From positions 1-64,000 of the forward strand of contig NZ_JAGGPK010000017.1 in NCBI RefSeq assembly GCF_018613855.1: DNA of 64,000 nt, written 5' to 3'. Below are positions 7,537-16,487 of this stretch, piece by piece. The notes under the pieces are model-generated. The model had not been told where the DNA came from. It saw only the letters and a program-made list of their open reading frames with translations, and ran no database searches. The stretch comes from Arthrobacter sp. ISL-30 (GTDB taxonomy: Bacteria > Actinomycetota > Actinomycetes > Actinomycetales > Micrococcaceae). Position 1 is the first letter of the stretch; every line of letters starts with the position of its first letter. The position numbers and the translations under genes were made by a program.

Positions 7537-8847
7537 CTAGGAGATCTCCTTGAGGAAGAGCACACCGTCAGTGCCGTCGAGCTGGTCGGGCTCCAAGGGG
7601 AAATAGCCAGTATCTTCGGGGGCGTCCATGCGGAGGGTGAGGTCCATGACCGTGTTGCCCAACGCCGTCGAGAGTTTCCGGGCATCGAGAACGTACTTCC
7701 CGCCTGGGAGGCGACCAAGTTCTTCCTCGAGGGTGCCCTCCTCAGGCGCCGGGATGTCGTGCTGCGAGGCGGAGCCCAGCGCGCCAGCTATGAAGGCATA
7801 TCGCCTACCGGATTGGGCGGCGGCAATGGCGCCGGCGCTCCACCATTCCAGCGACATCTCGCCCAACTGCCAAGTGCTCAGGTTCTTCTGCAGGTGGCGA
7901 TTGTGGGCGAAGACCAGGGTGGGGCCACGCTCCGCCTCGTGATCGGAAACGGCTTTGAGGTTCTCGGCCATCATGACGTCCCGCAGGGCCATGAGCCGTG
8001 CCACCCGGGAGGGGTCAGCATCAGCCGTTTCGGCGTGATACCGGAGCAACCCCGCCGCCGTTCGGGCGTTGAGGACGGCCCGCCACCAGTCATCGGGCGA
8101 GGAGGACTGAATCAACCGCGGGGACTCGGCTGCAAGTATCACCAGCAGGTCGTCCGCGATGAGCCGGAGCCGGCTGACTTCCAGAGAAGCCCCGATCGAT
8201 TGCGCGGCATCCATGATGGCTGCCGGATTGGTCCATCGTTCGTCCTCCCCGACGAGGTCCTCGATAAGGTCCCGCGTGAAGGGGTCGCGTCCGACGGCGG
8301 ACTGGTTCGCCAGGTATTCGTACACCGCCAGCAGCGGCGTGCGTGGGCTTTGGGCGCTGGTCATCTCGATGGGGGCATCGAAGCCGTAAAAGCGGAGCCT
8401 GTCTTCCGGCAAGTGGTCCGCGTTGTATTCGCGCATCCAGGACACGAGCTCACGATTGGCCGCCAACTCACCGAAGCCGTGGCTGAAGCCGTACTCCATC
8501 ACGTCCTCCAGCTCGCCGGCCCCTGCCTCGACGAACACATCCACCTCCACGCCGGCCAGGCAGTCACTCTCCAGTGCTATGGAGCGGTAGCCCTGATGCT
8601 CCACGAGGTGTTGGAAAGCCTGGTTCCTCAGCCGCAGGAACTCCTCTTCGCCATGCATGGGTTCCCCGAGGCCGAGGAGGCGGGGCTGGGTGCCTAGGGA
8701 TCGGATGAGGGCCGCGAGGGCGGGCCCGACGCCGGTGAGGTCGCCGCCGTCGTGCAGGTCGCCAACGTGGGAGGTGCTGCCGCCGTCGGTGGACTGACCG
8801 CCGTCGAAACGCCAGCCGGCGTCCTCGAGCGAAAGGTGAGCATTCAT
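7537..8847 (-). CDS. Erythromycin esterase family protein
   Basis: A 436-residue protein with the family motifs LGEPMHGEEEFLRLRNQ (about 59-75), FYGFDAP and FAHNRHLQKN, supplying the histidines and glutamates used by Ere-type esterases. Similar actinobacterial proteins are called erythromycin esterase-like, but macrolide hydrolysis cannot be assumed. The start is preceded by AAAAGGGG on the minus strand. It is convergent with the beta-lactamase-like gene, 36 bp apart. Confidence 0.85.
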   Translation of the reverse strand: MNAHLSLEDAGWRFDGGQSTDGGSTSHVGDLHDGGDLTGVGPALAALIRSLGTQPRLLGLGEPMHGEEEFLRLRNQAFQHLVEHQGYRSIALESDCLAGVEVDVFVEAGAGELEDVMEYGFSHGFGELAANRELVSWMREYNADHLPEDRLRFYGFDAPIEMTSAQSPRTPLLAVYEYLANQSAVGRDPFTRDLIEDLVGEDERWTNPAAIMDAAQSIGASLEVSRLRLIADDLLVILAAESPRLIQSSSPDDWWRAVLNARTAAGLLRYHAETADADPSRVARLMALRDVMMAENLKAVSDHEAERGPTLVFAHNRHLQKNLSTWQLGEMSLEWWSAGAIAAAQSGRRYAFIAGALGSASQHDIPAPEEGTLEEELGRLPGGKYVLDARKLSTALGNTVMDLTLRMDAPEDTGYFPLEPDQLDGTDGVLFLKEIS

Positions 8848-9043
8848 TGGATCCCCTTTTCCATGGCGTTGCGGCTGTCTCTACGGTAGCCCCGCTGAGC
8901 CTTCAATGCAGGGGCTTTCAGGCGCGATCTGAACAATTGCTGGACTCTTTGCGGGGGCCCAATCAGACTGTGTACAGAGCCGACACCTGGCCTATGGGGG
9001 GTCTGACCCTGTGTCTGTTCAATGACGTTGAAAGGACACCGTC

Positions 9044-10480
9044 ATGCAGGACCTCGGAGCTTTCTTCCCGCTTATTTTCTGGATTATCGGCGCGCTGGCG
9101 GTAGTTGCCTTTGTCTGGATTGCTACAAAGGCAATGTGGAAGGTTGCGGAACCTAATGAAGCCCTCATCATTTCCGGCTTGACGCGGGCAACTCTGGAGA
9201 ACGCCGACGGCATGGACTTCAAAATTGTCACGGGCAAGGGAGCCCTTGTGATCCCAGGGTTGCAGACGGTCAGGGCGCTGAACCTGACCCTCAATGAAAC
9301 TGAACTAAAGGTTTCTTGTGTGACGTCCCAAGGAATCCAGGTGATTGTGGAGGGCATTGTCATCTACAAAATTGGAGACGCTCCGCCCTTTATCGCAAAT
9401 GCTGCTCGACGGTTCCTGGGGCAACAGCCGAAAATGCAAAGCCAGGTGTATAACGTCTTCGAGGGCCATTTGCGCTCGATTATTGGCAGCATGACTGTGG
9501 AGGAAATCATCCGCGAGCGCGACAAACTGGCGTCCCAGGTTCGCGGTGCCAGCGGTATCGAAATGGCAAAGCTCGGCCTGGTGGTTGATTCGCTCCAAAT
9601 TAAGGACCTGCAGGATCCCACCGGGTATATCCAAAACATCGCTGCACCCCATATTGCGCGGGTCAAGATGGAGGCCCGCATCGCGGAGGCCACCCGCAAC
9701 CGTGAGGCGTCTGAGAAAGAGGCCGAGGCTGCAGCAATGATTGCGGATGCGCAAAGCGTTTCCGCGATCAGGCAGTCGGCTGCGCAGGCAAATGCCGAAC
9801 GGGCGAAGGCCAATGCGGCGCAGGCGGGTCCCCTGGCCGATGCCACGGCCAGGCAGCAGGTCGTGGTGCAGGAAACTGAAGTGGCCAAACTGGAGGCGGA
9901 CCGGGAGGAGCAGAAGCTGCAGACCACCATCCGGAAGCCTGCCGATGCCAAGGCTTATGCCCAGCGAACCGAGGCCGAAGCCCAAAAGTCCGCCGACATC
10001 AGCGCTGCGGAAGCGCGAGCCAGGCGGACAGAGCTTGAGGCACAGGCAAATGCGCGGCGGGTGGAAGTCGAGGCGCAGGCGAGCGCCACCGCCGCGGCGG
10101 CGATGGCGGGCGCCACGCGGGTGACTGGTGAAGCCGAAGCTGCCGCCACAAAGGCACGGGGTGAGGCGGCGGCGTCGGCGGTGAAGGCCAAGGCACTAGC
10201 GGAGGCTGAGGGCATCAAGGCCCGCGGCGAGGCGCTCGAAACCAATCAGGATGCCGTTATTTCGCAGCAGCTCGCTGAGAACATGCCAGCCATCGTCTCG
10301 GCGGCTGCAGAGCCTTTTGCCCACGTGGACCACATGACGGTCCTGAACGGCGGCGATGGCCTGAACAACATGGTGGGCGGAATCCTGTCGCAGGTGGGAA
10401 GCTTCCTGCCGACGATCTCTTCTGCCTTGCGGAACGGGAAGGACGGGGCCAGGCGACCGACGAATGCGCCTCATGCGTAA
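9044..10480 (+). CDS. Flotillin-family SPFH protein
   Basis: A 478-residue protein with an N-terminal membrane helix (about 9-28), an SPFH/band-7 domain (about 35-215, including LGLVVDSLQIKDLQDPTGY) and a long Ala/Glu/Lys coiled coil (about 215-400) with EAEA repeats, the flotillin layout. Flotillins organise membrane microdomains. AAAGGAC precedes the start. The next gene encodes an NfeD-like OB-fold, a classical flotillin partner, and overlaps its 3' end by 17 bases. Confidence 0.92.
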   Translation: MQDLGAFFPLIFWIIGALAVVAFVWIATKAMWKVAEPNEALIISGLTRATLENADGMDFKIVTGKGALVIPGLQTVRALNLTLNETELKVSCVTSQGIQVIVEGIVIYKIGDAPPFIANAARRFLGQQPKMQSQVYNVFEGHLRSIIGSMTVEEIIRERDKLASQVRGASGIEMAKLGLVVDSLQIKDLQDPTGYIQNIAAPHIARVKMEARIAEATRNREASEKEAEAAAMIADAQSVSAIRQSAAQANAERAKANAAQAGPLADATARQQVVVQETEVAKLEADREEQKLQTTIRKPADAKAYAQRTEAEAQKSADISAAEARARRTELEAQANARRVEVEAQASATAAAAMAGATRVTGEAEAAATKARGEAAASAVKAKALAEAEGIKARGEALETNQDAVISQQLAENMPAIVSAAAEPFAHVDHMTVLNGGDGLNNMVGGILSQVGSFLPTISSALRNGKDGARRPTNAPHA

Positions 10481-10712
10481 GAATGTAGATCGGAGCTTCA
10501 CGGGCAAGATCGGACGGGTGACCGGGCGAGTCGCGCCAGGGACGATCGGCGAGGTCATGCTTCCCTATCACGGTGGAACCAGCGCCTATCACGCCTACCC
10601 CTTTGACGGCACCAGTGAGTTTCTTGTTGGCGAGAAGGTCCTGGTGATCTACTACGATCCCCCGCTGACCGTATATGTAGATGAGCTTCCGGATGTTCTG
10701 AGGCACGACTGA
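10464..10712 (+). CDS. NfeD-like OB-fold protein
   Basis: An 82-residue protein consisting almost only of an OB-fold resembling the NfeD C-terminal domain (SFTGKIGRVTGRVAPGTIGEV, FLVGEKVLVIY, LTVYVDELPDV). It lacks the protease and membrane parts of full-length NfeD. The overlap with the flotillin gene implies translational coupling; OB-fold/flotillin pairing is known for NfeD proteins. M4 (10473) is an alternative start. Confidence 0.8.
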   Translation: MRLMRKNVDRSFTGKIGRVTGRVAPGTIGEVMLPYHGGTSAYHAYPFDGTSEFLVGEKVLVIYYDPPLTVYVDELPDVLRHD

Positions 10713-10785
10713 ACGCCCGGACATTCGCTGGCGCTTGTTCCGCCCCGATGCTGCGGGATTGGCGCCTCCCCCATAGGCTCTTTGC

Positions 10786-11406
10786 ATGGCCAGATACTTT
10801 GACGTCCACCCTGAAGATCCCCAGCCGCGAGCAATCAACCAGATTGTTGAGCTTCTGACGTCCGGTGGGCTGATCGCCTATCCGACTGACTCCTGCTACG
10901 CCTTGGGCGCACAGCTGGGCAACAAGGAGGCACTGGATCGCATCCGCACCATCCGCCAGCTCGACGACAAACATCACTTCACGCTGGTGTGCAAGGACTT
11001 TGCCCAGCTGGGCCAGTTCGTCCAGATCGACAACGACGTTTTCCGCGCCATCAAGGCTGTGACCCCAGGCGCCTATACCTTCATCCTGCCGGCAACCCGG
11101 GAAGTCCCGCGCCGGCTAATGCATCCAAAGAAGAAGACGGTCGGCGTGCGCATCCCCGACCACAGGTTTGTCCAGGTTCTCCTGGCCGAACTGGGCGAAC
11201 CATTGCTATCCAGTACGCTGCTGCTTCCGGGACAGAATGATCCACTGACGCAAGGCTGGGAGATCAAGGAAGAGCTGGACCACGTGCTTGACGCAGTGGT
11301 TGATTCAGGCGATACCGGCGCGGAGCCGACGACGGTGGTGGACTTCTCGGGTGGTTCTGCCGAGGTTGTGCGGCGGGGAATGGGAGACCCTTCGCGGTTT
11401 GAATAG
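10786..11406 (+). CDS. YrdC/YciO-type threonylcarbamoyl-AMP synthase-like protein
   Basis: A 206-residue single-domain protein of the Sua5/YciO/YrdC family, closest in pattern to YciO. Visible motifs are IAYPTDSCYALG (about 32-43), the Lys/Arg-rich RQLDDKHHFTLVCKD, the PGAYTFILPAT strand and a VGVRIPDH segment. YrdC-type enzymes make threonylcarbamoyl-AMP for the t6A modification of tRNA; YciO members may have weaker or different activity. No Shine-Dalgarno sequence is obvious, so the message may be leaderless. Confidence 0.88.
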   Translation: MARYFDVHPEDPQPRAINQIVELLTSGGLIAYPTDSCYALGAQLGNKEALDRIRTIRQLDDKHHFTLVCKDFAQLGQFVQIDNDVFRAIKAVTPGAYTFILPATREVPRRLMHPKKKTVGVRIPDHRFVQVLLAELGEPLLSSTLLLPGQNDPLTQGWEIKEELDHVLDAVVDSGDTGAEPTTVVDFSGGSAEVVRRGMGDPSRFE

Positions 11407-11435
11407 CTTGGGGCCGAGTGGGTGTTTCAGGCCTA

Positions 11436-11556
11436 TTGACAGCGTTGAACCACAGGGCCAATCTTGGATCGTCGAAGCCAAGTTCGTCATGGTTTCGGCG
11501 TGATTCCTTAATCAAACCGCTCATCTCACGGCCCGGGGCTGGGGCGACCGCGACTT
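11436..11556. repeat. Interspersed non-coding repeat, copy A
   Basis: About 120 bp, starting TTGACAG and containing CAGGGCCAATCTTGGA, CGTCGAAGCCA, CCGCTCATCTCACGGC and GCTGGGGCG. It matches copy B (13300-13417) over its whole length, and its hairpin core matches copy C (12057-12090). Confidence 0.75.
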
Positions 11557-11586
11557 CCGACGGATCAACACTCCAAAGGAGGGGCC

Positions 11587-12027
11587 ATGCCCATCGTCCA
11601 GGAAAGCATCTTCATTCCCAAGCCGCCCCAAGAGGTTTTCGATTACGTATCGGATCCGAATCATCTGCCCGATTGGGACTCCTCCATCATTGAGTCCCAG
11701 CAGATCGATGACGGACCGGTCAAAGTCGGCACCCGTACAAAAGGAAAGAGCAAGGTCCTGGGACGCCGCTTCGATTGGACCACTGAAGTCACCGAATTCG
11801 ATCCGCCACGGCGGGCAGTATCACGTGGTGAGGGCGACCTGAACTTCACGATCACACTCACAACGGAACCGGAAGGGGATGGAACCCGTTTCACCAACCG
11901 GATAGAAGCGGACTCCGGCCTGGGCGGTGTTTTCGGAAAGGTCGCCGATCCTCTCGTTCAGAAGGCCCATTCCCGGACTACTCGGGCGAACCTGGAAACG
12001 CTGGTGGAGATCCTTACGGAACACTGA
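11587..12027 (+). CDS. SRPBCC (START-like) family protein
   Basis: A 146-residue protein with the SRPBCC layout: an opening strand PIVQESIFIPKPPQEVFDYV, then DPNHLPDWDSSI, central antiparallel strands, and a long C-terminal helix (about 120-145). The fold forms a hydrophobic pocket for lipids or polyketides, or adopts a stress role; the ligand is unknown. A strong AAAGGAGG lies before ATG 11587. It is convergent with the VOC gene, with repeat copy C between them. Confidence 0.85.
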   Translation: MPIVQESIFIPKPPQEVFDYVSDPNHLPDWDSSIIESQQIDDGPVKVGTRTKGKSKVLGRRFDWTTEVTEFDPPRRAVSRGEGDLNFTITLTTEPEGDGTRFTNRIEADSGLGGVFGKVADPLVQKAHSRTTRANLETLVEILTEH

Positions 12028-12056
12028 AATCGGCCACTGAAAGGCCACTGAAAGCA

Positions 12057-12090
12057 GAGCGTCGAAGCCATGCCCGTCATGGCTTCGAAT
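12057..12090. repeat. Interspersed repeat, copy C (hairpin only)
   Basis: TCGAAGCCATG and its exact complement CATGGCTTCGA flank CCCGT, giving a perfect 11-bp stem. Copies A and B carry the same hairpin with base changes. It sits between two convergent genes and may act as a terminator. Confidence 0.7.
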
Positions 12091-12467
12091 CAGGGCTCAA
12101 GCCGCTTGCGCAGGAGGCAGAACTCGTTGCCCTCAGGGTCGGCCAGGACGTGCCATTGCTCGTGGCCGGTCTGCCCGACGTCGGCGGGACGGGCGCCGAG
12201 GGCGAGCAACCTTTCCAGCTCGGCGTCCTGGTCCCTGTCGACGGGGTTGACGTCGATGTGCAGGGGGAGCCTTCCGATCCGCGGATCGCTGCTGGGACTC
12301 AGGATGATGGTGGGCTGCAGGCCGCCGAACCCGGCGTCCGGCGGGCCGATCTCGATCGCACCATCCTCCCTGTCGAGCTCGACGTAGCCGAGGACCTCGC
12401 TCCAGAACCGCGCGAGCCGTTCGGGGTCGGCGCATTTGAGGACCAGTTCGCTGATACGGGATGCCAT
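12090..12467 (-). CDS. VOC family protein
   Basis: A 125-residue glyoxalase-fold protein: ISELVLKCADPERLARFW opens the first strand and helix, followed by the SEVLGYVELDREDG turn, PLHIDVNPVDRD, and the terminal H-VLADPEGNEFCLL strand typical of the fold. The metal-type positions include H in PLHIDV and E in GNEF. The substrate is unknown; related proteins are called glyoxalase-like. Confidence 0.88.
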   Translation of the reverse strand: MASRISELVLKCADPERLARFWSEVLGYVELDREDGAIEIGPPDAGFGGLQPTIILSPSSDPRIGRLPLHIDVNPVDRDQDAELERLLALGARPADVGQTGHEQWHVLADPEGNEFCLLRKRLEP

Positions 12468-12530
12468 GAAGCTCAGTGTACGGACACACTCGGTGCGAAT
12501 GCAGTCAATATCCGGTCCCGCCGAAGGCAG

Positions 12531-12860
12531 CTAGGGCCCGGATTCAAGCTCCTTGACAAGCCTGTTGAACTCCTTGTCCCACGTGTCGTGGTCGTACTTC
12601 CGGTAATTGCGCTGCAGTTGTTGCAGCCGCCGCATTTCAGCCCACGGATCCACGTCTACGACGGCGGGCGGGGTGCGAACGGGAGGGCGGACCCTGGCGG
12701 GCGGCGCGGTAGGGCGGATCCTGGCGGGTCTTTGGTTCCTGATCTGGGGATTCCTTGGGTGATTGCCAATCATGATAAGGACGAAAATAATACCCAGCAG
12801 CACACCCACCCATGGATAGGTGATAACAACAGCCAAGCCCAAGAGAAATATCCAGAACAT
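12531..12860 (-). CDS. Small TM / proline-rich / WxxEF protein (family member 1)
   Basis: A 109-residue protein with one or two N-terminal hydrophobic helices (1-31), a Pro/Arg-rich linker (about 33-65), a DPWAEMRRLQQLQRNY segment and a C-terminal TWDKEFNRLVKELE helix. No family is recognised. The same plan appears in the adjacent 12880-13164 gene and in 36291-36716, so these are members of one unnamed lineage family. Confidence 0.7.
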   Translation of the reverse strand: MFWIFLLGLAVVITYPWVGVLLGIIFVLIMIGNHPRNPQIRNQRPARIRPTAPPARVRPPVRTPPAVVDVDPWAEMRRLQQLQRNYRKYDHDTWDKEFNRLVKELESGP

Positions 12861-12879
12861 CTACCTCACCGACTCGAAA

Positions 12880-13164
12880 CTACTGGAGACGTCGTGCCGA
12901 CGAGGAGGCCGAATGTTTGGAAATGTCGAGCGCATCGAACTCCGCCTGCCATGCCTTGAGGTCTTCTGCCCTCCACTTGCGCTGTAACGCCCGGCTGCGT
13001 TTGAAATCGGCCCACGGGTCAAGGTCGGCCGGTGTCTGGTCGGCGGTTGCGTAGTCGGAGGACTCGTAGTCCGTCGTTGCGGCGATCAGGGAACGGATCG
13101 CGATGATGCCGACCACGACCAGGATCAGAAGGAGGGCGACGCCCACCCCACCCATTTGCCTCAC
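12880..13164 (-). CDS. Small TM / WxxEF protein (family member 2)
   Basis: A 94-residue protein with an N-terminal helix (about 7-27), an acidic linker, DPWADFKRSRALQRKW and AWQAEFDALD, matching its downstream neighbour. Gene order and spacing (19 bp) suggest co-transcription of the pair. Function unknown. Confidence 0.65.
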   Translation of the reverse strand: MRQMGGVGVALLLILVVVGIIAIRSLIAATTDYESSDYATADQTPADLDPWADFKRSRALQRKWRAEDLKAWQAEFDALDISKHSASSSARRLQ

Positions 13165-13964
13165 TCCTCAGAGAAGTTGTGTGCCTTTCAGTATATCGAG
13201 GTAGGAACTCAGGCGGCAGGGGAAAATACCGCGCTTGAGGGCGGTTTCCGAGGTCGGTCCAGGGTTTTTAGAACGTTTGGCTTAATTGTCCTGAACGTCT
13301 TGACAGGGGCAAGCGGCAGGGCCAATCTTGGAGCGTCGAAGCCATGCCCGCCATGGGTTCATGAGGTTTCTTTTTCAATCCGCTCATCTCACGGCTCGGC
13401 GCTGGGGCGCCCGCGATTTGGCAGAATCGCAGGACGTCATGATGCGCAAGGTGGATCATTCCGGCGTAGAGGTACATGGCCCAACCACCGAAGTGCTGAG
13501 TCATTGGCCGAGTCTGGTCTTGGCATTCGTGTTGGCGCTGGCATGGCTGCATTTCGCCGGAGACTCGCGCGTCCTCGCTGAAGATGCGACGTCCGAGGCA
13601 ACGGTACAAAGTTCAAAGTCTTTGCAGTTGCCCAGGCCTCCCATCAATTTGCCGGCTGGCTCCCCTGAACTCTGGAGGTTCCGGCTTCTCGGCGGTCCCG
13701 TCATGGCTCGTTAGGCGGCGTCGTGCACTTCTCTCACCTCCCAAACAGGTTCGCCATAGTTGAGCTTCCCGACAATTGCAGCGACTGTCATTGCCGCCGG
13801 GCTTACCCTCCGGCCTGCCTCAACTCATCGGACAACCGGAGTCCGGCTCGCTCACTAGGTGAGCCAGGCCGCCGTCGCGCCTTTACCACTCTGTTCACCC
13901 AACCTTCCCCCTGACGCAACCCCCACTCCCCCGCCTCTTCAGCCCCGGCGATCACGCTTAATGC
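13165..13964. other. Long intergenic region with repeat copy B
   Basis: No convincing gene is seen in these 800 bases. The plus-strand ORF 13328-13714 starts inside the repeat and has no homologue-like features apart from one hydrophobic stretch (SLVLAFVLALAWLHF). Repeat copy B occupies 13300-13417. The right end leads into a mannosyltransferase gene starting at GTG 13965. Confidence 0.5.
13300..13417. repeat. Interspersed non-coding repeat, copy B
   Basis: Shares TTGACAG, CAGGGCCAATCTTGGA, CGTCGAAGCCA, CCGCTCATCTCACGGC and GCTGGGGCG with copy A in the same order and orientation, with about 75% identity. The hairpin core GAAGCCATG...CATGGGTTC is variant relative to copy C. Confidence 0.75.
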
Positions 13965-15095
13965 GTGAGGATCGCAATCGTTGCCGAATCATTCCTGCCA
14001 CTGATGAACGGGGTCACCCACTCGATCCTGCGGGTGCTGGACCACCTGCAGGAGCGGGGCGACGAGGTGATGGTGATTGCGCCGTCGACGTCTGACGCTG
14101 AAGTTTCCGACGTCGTCAAAGGCGCCTTTGTTTACCGCCTCCCTTCAGTGCCGCTGGCCGGCTACACGAACGTGCGGGTGGCGTTGGGCGGCGTGCATCG
14201 GGTCAAGAGAATCCTTGCCGATTACGCCCCCGACGTCGTGCATCTCGCGTCGCCGTTCGTGCTCGGCTGGCGGGCAGTGCAGGCCGCGCACCAGCTCGGG
14301 ATCCCCACGGTGGCCATCTACCAGACTGAGGTTCCCAGCTACGCTGCGCGGTACGGCGTGCCGTTCCTGGAGAACTGGGCCTGGAATCGGGTGGACAACA
14401 TCCACGTCCTGGCCACCCGCACTCTTGTACCCTCCACTTTCGCGCTGAACCAGTTGCGCGGCCGCGGAATACTCCGCGTGGATATGTGGCGGCGCGGTGT
14501 GGATACCGCGCGATTCAACCCGGCCAAGCGCTCCGACGCCTGGCGAAGATCGGTGGCGCCCGAAGGCGAGCGCATCATCGGCTATGTGGGCCGGCTGGCC
14601 ATCGAAAAGCAGGTGGAGGACCTCGCCGTGCTGGCAGATGTCCCGGGCACCAGGCTGGTCATTGTCGGCGACGGCCCGCAGCGCGAGACGCTCGAGGCAG
14701 CCCTCCCCCAAGCCACCTTCACGGGCTTCCTTGGCGGCGAGGATCTGGCCCAGGCGGTGGCATCGTTCGACCTGTTCGTGCATCCCGGCGAGTTCGAAAC
14801 CTTCTGCCAGACCATTCAGGAGGCCATGGCCTCAGGCGTGCCGGTCGTCGCCACCGGCCGCGGCGGCCCCTTGGATCTGGTGGAAAACTCCCGCACCGGC
14901 TGGCTCTATGAACCCGGCGACCTCACCGAACTCCGCAATTACGTCCAGGACCTGATGGGCGATGACGCCAAGCGCCGCGCGTTCGGAACGGCGGCCCTCG
15001 CTTCGGTCCAAGGACGGACGTGGCCAGTGCTGAGCGCGGAACTGGTGCGGCATTACCAAGAAGTTGTCCGTGAACACTCAGTCGTGAGGAATTGA
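13965..15095 (+). CDS. GT4 mannosyltransferase, MgtA-like
   Basis: A 376-residue GT-B glycosyltransferase. The N-terminus MRIAIVAESFLPLMNGVTHS and the C-terminal E-x7-E region (EFETFCQTIQEAMASGVPVVA) are typical of GT4 enzymes and closely resemble the GDP-mannose-dependent MgtA group of actinobacteria, which acts in cell-envelope glycolipid synthesis. An IGYVGRLAIEKQVEDL strand starts the second domain. A GTG start is used with no clear Shine-Dalgarno. The UDP-glucose dehydrogenase gene begins two bases after its stop, so they form one transcription unit. Confidence 0.88.
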   Translation: MRIAIVAESFLPLMNGVTHSILRVLDHLQERGDEVMVIAPSTSDAEVSDVVKGAFVYRLPSVPLAGYTNVRVALGGVHRVKRILADYAPDVVHLASPFVLGWRAVQAAHQLGIPTVAIYQTEVPSYAARYGVPFLENWAWNRVDNIHVLATRTLVPSTFALNQLRGRGILRVDMWRRGVDTARFNPAKRSDAWRRSVAPEGERIIGYVGRLAIEKQVEDLAVLADVPGTRLVIVGDGPQRETLEAALPQATFTGFLGGEDLAQAVASFDLFVHPGEFETFCQTIQEAMASGVPVVATGRGGPLDLVENSRTGWLYEPGDLTELRNYVQDLMGDDAKRRAFGTAALASVQGRTWPVLSAELVRHYQEVVREHSVVRN

Positions 15096-15097
15096 CC

Positions 15098-16468
15098 ATG
15101 AAAATCTCTGTCGTCGGCTGCGGCTACCTCGGTGCCGTGCACGCTGCCACCCTCGCTTCGATGGGCCACACCGTGGTGGGCGTCGACGTCGACCTCCACA
15201 AGCTCGAACAGCTCGGCAAAGGCTTCGCGCCCTTCCACGAACCCGGCCTCGACGAGCTCCTGCGCCACGGCCTGGACACGGGACGGCTCAGCTTCTCCTC
15301 GGATTTCGCCAGCGTCGCCAAAGCCCAGGTCCACTTCCTCTGCGTCGGGACGCCACAGTCCAAGACTTCAGATACCGCAGACCTCCGCTATCTGGTCGCA
15401 GCCACGAAGGCTCTGCTCCCGCACCTGGCCAAGGGTGCCGCCGTCGTTGGCAAGTCCACCGTTCCGGTGGGAACCGTGGAGATGCTCCAAGGCATACTGG
15501 CGCGTCGTTCGGACGTCCTGCTCGGCTGGAACCCTGAATTCCTGCGACAGGGAACGGCAGTGAAGGACTCGCTGGTGCCGGACCGGCTGATCTATGGGGT
15601 GCCGGGCGGCAAGGGCGCCGCCTCCGGTAAGCCGGTCACCGCCATGCTCGACGCCGTCTACGAACCCCTGATCGGTGCCGGCATCCCGCGCCTGGTCTGC
15701 AACTTCGCGACGGCGGAACTCATCAAATCGGCGTCGAACGCCTTCCTCGCCACGAAGGTCAGCTTCATCAACGCCATGGCCGAACTCTGCGACGCGTCCG
15801 GGGCCGACGTCACCGAACTGAGTGATGCCATGGGAATGGATCCGCGCATAGGCAACCGCTACTTGCACGCCGGGCTGGGCTTCGGCGGCGGTTGCCTGCC
15901 CAAGGACATCCGCTCCTTCCGTTCCCAGGCCCGGACCCATGACGTCCGCTCTATTCATGAATGGATGGGTCTGGTGGACTCCATCAACCTTCGCCAGCGA
16001 ACGCGGACGGTCGAGGTCGCGAAGGACATGTGCCATGGCTTCCTCTCCGGCCGCACCGTGACTGTGCTGGGCGCCGCGTTCAAGCCGGACACCGACGATA
16101 TCCGGGACTCCCCCGCCCTCGACGTCGCCCTGCAACTCGCCGCCGCCGGTGCCCACGTCACGGTCACCGATCCCAAAGCCATCAACAACGCGTGGATGCG
16201 CTACCCGCAGTTGCGTTTCGAGTCCTCCACCAAGCGCGCCCTCGAAGGCGCCGAACTCGTGCTGCTGCTCACCGAGTGGGACGAATACCGCGATCTGTCG
16301 CCGGCCGCCGTCGGGGAACTCGTACGACGCCGGATGGTGCTGGACGCGCGGAACGTGCTGGAAGCTTCCGCCTGGCGGGCGGAGGGGTGGACTGTCCGGG
16401 GGCTTGGGAAGGGCGCGAACACTCCGGTTCCGCAGTCGGTCCCCGGCATCCCTAACCAGTACTGCTAA
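15098..16468 (+). CDS. UDP-glucose 6-dehydrogenase
   Basis: A 456-residue enzyme that oxidises UDP-glucose to UDP-glucuronate with two NAD, supplying acidic sugars for envelope polymers. It shows the NAD loop GCGYLGAVHAATLASMGH (8-25), a conserved K in the middle domain (ELIKSASNAFLATKVSF), and catalytic Cys266 in LGFGGGCLPKDI. ATG 15098 is preferred over TTG 15092 because GTGAGGA at 15084-15090 is well spaced. Related GDP-mannose dehydrogenases are the alternative; the motif set and length fit UDP-glucose enzymes. Confidence 0.9.
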   Translation: MKISVVGCGYLGAVHAATLASMGHTVVGVDVDLHKLEQLGKGFAPFHEPGLDELLRHGLDTGRLSFSSDFASVAKAQVHFLCVGTPQSKTSDTADLRYLVAATKALLPHLAKGAAVVGKSTVPVGTVEMLQGILARRSDVLLGWNPEFLRQGTAVKDSLVPDRLIYGVPGGKGAASGKPVTAMLDAVYEPLIGAGIPRLVCNFATAELIKSASNAFLATKVSFINAMAELCDASGADVTELSDAMGMDPRIGNRYLHAGLGFGGGCLPKDIRSFRSQARTHDVRSIHEWMGLVDSINLRQRTRTVEVAKDMCHGFLSGRTVTVLGAAFKPDTDDIRDSPALDVALQLAAAGAHVTVTDPKAINNAWMRYPQLRFESSTKRALEGAELVLLLTEWDEYRDLSPAAVGELVRRRMVLDARNVLEASAWRAEGWTVRGLGKGANTPVPQSVPGIPNQYC

Positions 16469-16487
16469 GGGCCTAACCAGTACTGCT
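16451..16487. repeat. 21-bp tandem duplication at convergent stops
   Basis: CCTAACCAGTACTGCT occurs at 16451-16466 and 16472-16487, period 21. Copy 1 encodes the last residues (NQYC) of the dehydrogenase; copy 2, read antisense, encodes the last residues (SSTG) of the thioredoxin. Confidence 0.9.

Noticed and set aside
13328..13714. 128-codon plus-strand ORF
   Set aside because: Its first third is the interspersed repeat and it lacks a ribosome site; I left it as intergenic.
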